This document shows, piece by piece, positions 61,179 to 64,000 of a stretch of 64,000 nucleotides of DNA. The notes below the pieces were generated by a model. That model was not told where the DNA came from and ran no database searches. It was given only the letters and a program-made list of their open reading frames with translations. Position 1 is the first letter of the stretch; each line of letters opens with the position of its first letter. Location: contig NZ_STGM01000008.1 of NCBI RefSeq assembly GCF_004854025.1, positions 62,001 through 126,000 of the forward strand. Reading direction: 5' to 3'. Made by a program: the position numbers and the translations under genes. This stretch comes from Microbacterium hydrothermale (GTDB lineage Bacteria; Actinomycetota; Actinomycetes; Actinomycetales; Microbacteriaceae).

Positions 61179-63905
61179 ATGGCTCGTACCTCGTCCCCGT
61201 CCGGCGGTCGCGCCCCCGCGAAGGGGTCGTCGCGATCGAAAGCCTCGGCCCCGGCGCCGAAGCGCTACGTCGACGAGCCCGAGAAGCCCCCCGTCGCCGC
61301 CCGCGCCTGGATGGCGGTAGCCCACGGCGTCGGCGGCATGTTCCGCGCCTTCGGACCCGAGAACCTCGAGCGCGATCAGCGCCGTGACGGGTTCCCCTTC
61401 TTCCTCGTCGTGCTCGCCGTCATCGGTGCCGTCGTGGAATGGTTCTTCATCGGCACCGAGGCGGCCGCGCTCATCAGCGCCTACAGCTTCGGTGCGCTGT
61501 TCGGTCGCGTGGCCTTCGTGCTGCCCGTCCTCCTCCTGCTCCTGGCCGGCTGGCTCTTCCGCCACCCGGCCTCGGTGCACGACAACGGTCGCGTGGGCAT
61601 CGGCTTCGGTCTATTCGTCGTGGCCCTCGCCGGGTTCTGTCACGTCGCCGGCGGACGCCCGGTGCCCAACGCCGGCGGTCTGCCGGCGCTGAGCCCGGCC
61701 GGCGGCATCTCGGGGTGGATCGTGGGCGAGCCGCTCGCCTTCGCCCTCACCGACATCGGCGCCTACATCGCGCTGTCGCTTCTCGCGATCCTCAGCGTGC
61801 TGATCCTCACCAAGACGCCGCCGAACCGCATCGGACGTCGGCTCGGCGACCTCTACGCCTGGATGTTCGGAGTCGATCGCGCCGAGCGCCCCGACCCGGC
61901 GACGAAGGTGCTCCCCGTCGACACGACCGACAGCGACGCCGACGACGAGCGCGGTGAGAAGTCGCTGCCCTGGTGGCGTCGCAACAAGTCGGGTCGCGAA
62001 GAAGACGTCGACGGCTCCCTCGGCTCCAACGACCTCACGACGCTGCTCTCGCCGGGAACGACGCAGGGCGGGTTCGAGTCCGCGATGGTCGAGCCCGAAC
62101 CCGTCGCGCCGCGCGCGAAGGCGCCCACGCCTCCTCCGCTGCCGCCCGCGCCCGACGCTCTCACCGAGGTGTTCGATGCGAGCGCCCTCGCGGGGGCCGC
62201 GTCCGGACGCGGCCTGCACGACGACTCGCCCCTCGACATCGGCGGCGACGACGACCTCCCGGGCATCTCCGGGCTCGGTGGCGACAGCGCGGGCGCACCG
62301 CCCGCCGCCAGCTACCGTCTGCCCGCCGTGACGGCGCTGGCCACGGGAACGCCGCCGAAGGCCCGCTCGGCCGCCAACGACGCGGTCGTGGCCGCCATCG
62401 AGAGCGTGATGGAGCAGTTCAAGGTCGACGCGCGCGTGACCGGGTTCTCGCGCGGGCCGACGGTCACGCAGTACGAGATCGAGGTCGGTCCCGGGGTCAA
62501 GGTCGAGCGCATCACCGCGCTGACCAACAACATCGCCTACGCCGTCGCCTCCAACGAGGTGCGCATCCTCGCGCCCATCCCCGGTAAGAGCGCGATCGGC
62601 GTCGAGATCCCCAACGCCGACCGAGAGATCGTGACGCTCGGCGACATCCTCCGATCGGATGCCGCCACCTCGTCGACGCACCCCATGACCATCGGCGTCG
62701 GCAAAGACGTGGGCGGCGGGTTCGTCGTGGCCAACCTCGCCAAGATGCCCCACCTCCTGGTGGCCGGCTCCACGGGCTCGGGGAAGTCGAGCTTCGTCAA
62801 CTCGATGATCACGAGCCTGCTCATGCGCGCGAAGCCGTCCGACGTGCGCATGGTGCTGATCGACCCCAAGCGCGTGGAGCTGACCTCGTACGCGGGCGTC
62901 CCGCACCTCATCACGCCCATCATCACGAACCCGAAGAAGGCCGCAGAGGCGCTGCAGTGGGTCGTGAAAGAGATGGACATGCGCTACGACGACCTCGCGT
63001 CGTTCGGCTTCCGTCACATCGACGACTTCAACAAGGCCGTCGTGGCGGGCGAGATCCAGCTCCCGGCCGGCAGCGAGAGGGTGCTCAAGCCCTATCCGTA
63101 CCTCCTGGTCGTGGTCGACGAGCTCGCCGATCTCATGATGGTCGCGCCGCGCGACGTGGAGGACTCGATCGTCCGCATCACCCAGCTCGCCCGGGCGAGC
63201 GGCATCCATCTGGTGCTCGCGACGCAGCGCCCCTCCGTCGACGTCGTCACCGGTCTCATCAAGGCCAACGTGCCGTCGCGTCTGGCCTTCGCGGTGACGA
63301 GCGTCACCGACTCCCGCGTCATCCTCGATCAGCCCGGAGCCGACCGTCTCATCGGTCAGGGCGACGGTCTGTTCCTGCCCATGGGCGCGTCCAAGGCGGT
63401 CCGCGTGCAGGGCGCCTGGGTGAGCGAGCAGGAGATCGAGAAGGTCGTCGCCCACGTCACGCAGCAGGCGCGCCCCGAATACCGCGCCGACGTGCAGGCC
63501 GCGGCGGAGAAGAAGGAGATCGACGCCGACATCGGAGACGATCTCGAGCTGCTGCTCGCGGCCGCGGAACTCGTGGTCTCGACCCAGTTCGGCTCGACGT
63601 CGATGCTGCAGCGCAAGCTGCGCGTCGGCTTCGCGAAGGCGGGTCGCCTGATGGACCTGCTCGAGTCGCGCGAGATCGTCGGGCCCTCCGAGGGGTCGAA
63701 GGCGCGCGACGTGCTCGTGACCAACGAGCAGCTGCCCGCGGTCATGGCACGTCTGCGCGGCGACGAAGCCCCACCCGCTCCGGCGGCCGCCGGGGATGAC
63801 GACCGCTACGGCGACGACCCCATCGAGGCGCAGTTCGAGGGCCTGCCCGTCGTCGAAGACGACGAGGGCTCCGAAGACGCCTGGCAGCTGACGGGGCGCG
63901 ACTGA
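61179..63905 (+). CDS. ftsK: DNA translocase FtsK
   Basis: Septal DNA pump that segregates chromosome ends and activates XerCD recombination. The 908-residue protein has a basic N-terminus, four membrane helices (about 65-215), an Ala/Pro linker (about 225-395), the motor with Walker A GSTGSGKS (530-537) and Walker [10 protein letters not shown] (Asp647, Glu648), and a C-terminal gamma winged-helix (about 790-855) that reads KOPS sites. Overlaps pgsA by 1 nt. Confidence 0.96.
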   Translation: MARTSSPSGGRAPAKGSSRSKASAPAPKRYVDEPEKPPVAARAWMAVAHGVGGMFRAFGPENLERDQRRDGFPFFLVVLAVIGAVVEWFFIGTEAAALISAYSFGALFGRVAFVLPVLLLLLAGWLFRHPASVHDNGRVGIGFGLFVVALAGFCHVAGGRPVPNAGGLPALSPAGGISGWIVGEPLAFALTDIGAYIALSLLAILSVLILTKTPPNRIGRRLGDLYAWMFGVDRAERPDPATKVLPVDTTDSDADDERGEKSLPWWRRNKSGREEDVDGSLGSNDLTTLLSPGTTQGGFESAMVEPEPVAPRAKAPTPPPLPPAPDALTEVFDASALAGAASGRGLHDDSPLDIGGDDDLPGISGLGGDSAGAPPAASYRLPAVTALATGTPPKARSAANDAVVAAIESVMEQFKVDARVTGFSRGPTVTQYEIEVGPGVKVERITALTNNIAYAVASNEVRILAPIPGKSAIGVEIPNADREIVTLGDILRSDAATSSTHPMTIGVGKDVGGGFVVANLAKMPHLLVAGSTGSGKSSFVNSMITSLLMRAKPSDVRMVLIDPKRVELTSYAGVPHLITPIITNPKKAAEALQWVVKEMDMRYDDLASFGFRHIDDFNKAVVAGEIQLPAGSERVLKPYPYLLVVVDELADLMMVAPRDVEDSIVRITQLARASGIHLVLATQRPSVDVVTGLIKANVPSRLAFAVTSVTDSRVILDQPGADRLIGQGDGLFLPMGASKAVRVQGAWVSEQEIEKVVAHVTQQARPEYRADVQAAAEKKEIDADIGDDLELLLAAAELVVSTQFGSTSMLQRKLRVGFAKAGRLMDLLESREIVGPSEGSKARDVLVTNEQLPAVMARLRGDEAPPAPAAAGDDDRYGDDPIEAQFEGLPVVEDDEGSEDAWQLTGRD

Positions 63906-64000
63906 TGGCCGTTCACCCGCAGCTGCCCAACGCGATCACGATCGCGCGCATCCTGTGCGCGCCGGTGTTCCTCGTGCTCCTCCTCGTCGACGCCGGCAGC
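63905..64000 (+). CDS. pgsA: CDP-diacylglycerol-glycerol-3-phosphate phosphatidyltransferase, N-terminal end
   Basis: The first 32 codons of a gene that runs off the window: [20 protein letters not shown], opening into a hydrophobic helix. LPNAITIARIL is the N-terminal signature of PgsA-type CDP-alcohol phosphatidyltransferases, and pgsA follows ftsK in actinobacteria. The catalytic motif lies beyond the window. Start ATG overlaps the ftsK stop (TGATG). Confidence 0.8.
   Translation, partial: MAVHPQLPNAITIARILCAPVFLVLLLVDAGS

Overview
The window is a GC-rich (roughly 70%) chromosomal segment from an actinobacterium, most likely Microbacterium or a close relative in the Microbacteriaceae. The evidence is the core-gene order (ylxR-infB-rbfA ... 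truB-ribF ... rpsO ... pnp ... dapB ... thyA-folA ... dapA-rnj ... ftsK-pgsA), TANNNT -10 boxes placed directly before start codons, and a CE1758/CE1759-type luciferase-like monooxygenase/FMN reductase pair. Species is inferred; no rRNA or tRNA gene lies in the window. I see no insertion sequence, integrase, prophage or CRISPR array. The segment reads as core genome with scattered accessory genes and unusually structured intergenic DNA.

Layout. 0-8.1 kb: end of ylxR, infB, rbfA, mutY (minus), a P-loop-less uridine-kinase-like protein, truB, two small membrane proteins and ribF: translation and RNA modification. 8.3-12.1 kb: a DHA2 MFS exporter divergent from the copper ATPase copA, with a CsoR-type operator between them. 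12.3-19.2 kb: SNF2 helicase, pfkA, a DUF559-type protein and oligopeptidase B. The last two are bracketed by copies of a palindromic repeat. 19.3-29.8 kb: Pit phosphate transporter behind a candidate PHO box, metallophosphoesterase, aspA, FAH-family enzyme, PrsW-type protease, FKBP, YceI, EamA and MFS transporters, YggU. 30-35.3 kb: rpsO, a 2OG-Fe(II) oxygenase and the efeUOB iron importer with a DtxR/IdeR-like operator. 35.5-39.9 kb: acyltransferase-3, the LLM/FMN reductase pair, a five-unit 119-bp tandem array, and a methyltransferase. 40.3-46.3 kb: NUC1 nuclease, fructosamine kinase, DedA, a GT4-SGNH fusion, and a secreted transglycosylase-like protein with a long Gly/Ser linker. 46.3-64 kb: pnp, an aldo/keto-reductase-like protein, phosphoglycerate-mutase-like phosphatase, dapB, TIGR01777 and OsmC proteins, DUF4395/thioredoxin pair, thyA-folA-SDR, NUDIX, dapA, rnj, GNAT, ftsK and the start of pgsA.

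How genes work together. infB, rbfA, truB, rpsO, pnp and rnj serve ribosome assembly, RNA modification and RNA decay. dapA and dapB are steps of lysine/diaminopimelate synthesis; thyA and folA form an overlapping dTMP/folate pair. efeUOB, copA and pit handle iron, copper and phosphate, and each has a plausible metal- or phosphate-responsive operator upstream.

The most unusual material is non-coding: (i) the 38.73-39.23 kb array, whose units form four identical-geometry RNA stems (17 bp, 24-nt loop) that pair completely only in the plus-strand transcript; (ii) a three-copy inverted repeat with core GAGAACAGG; (iii) several unrelated 23-25-bp-stem intergenic hairpins; (iv) about twenty genes that look leaderless; and (v) marked over-representation of GGATGCC/GGCATCC.
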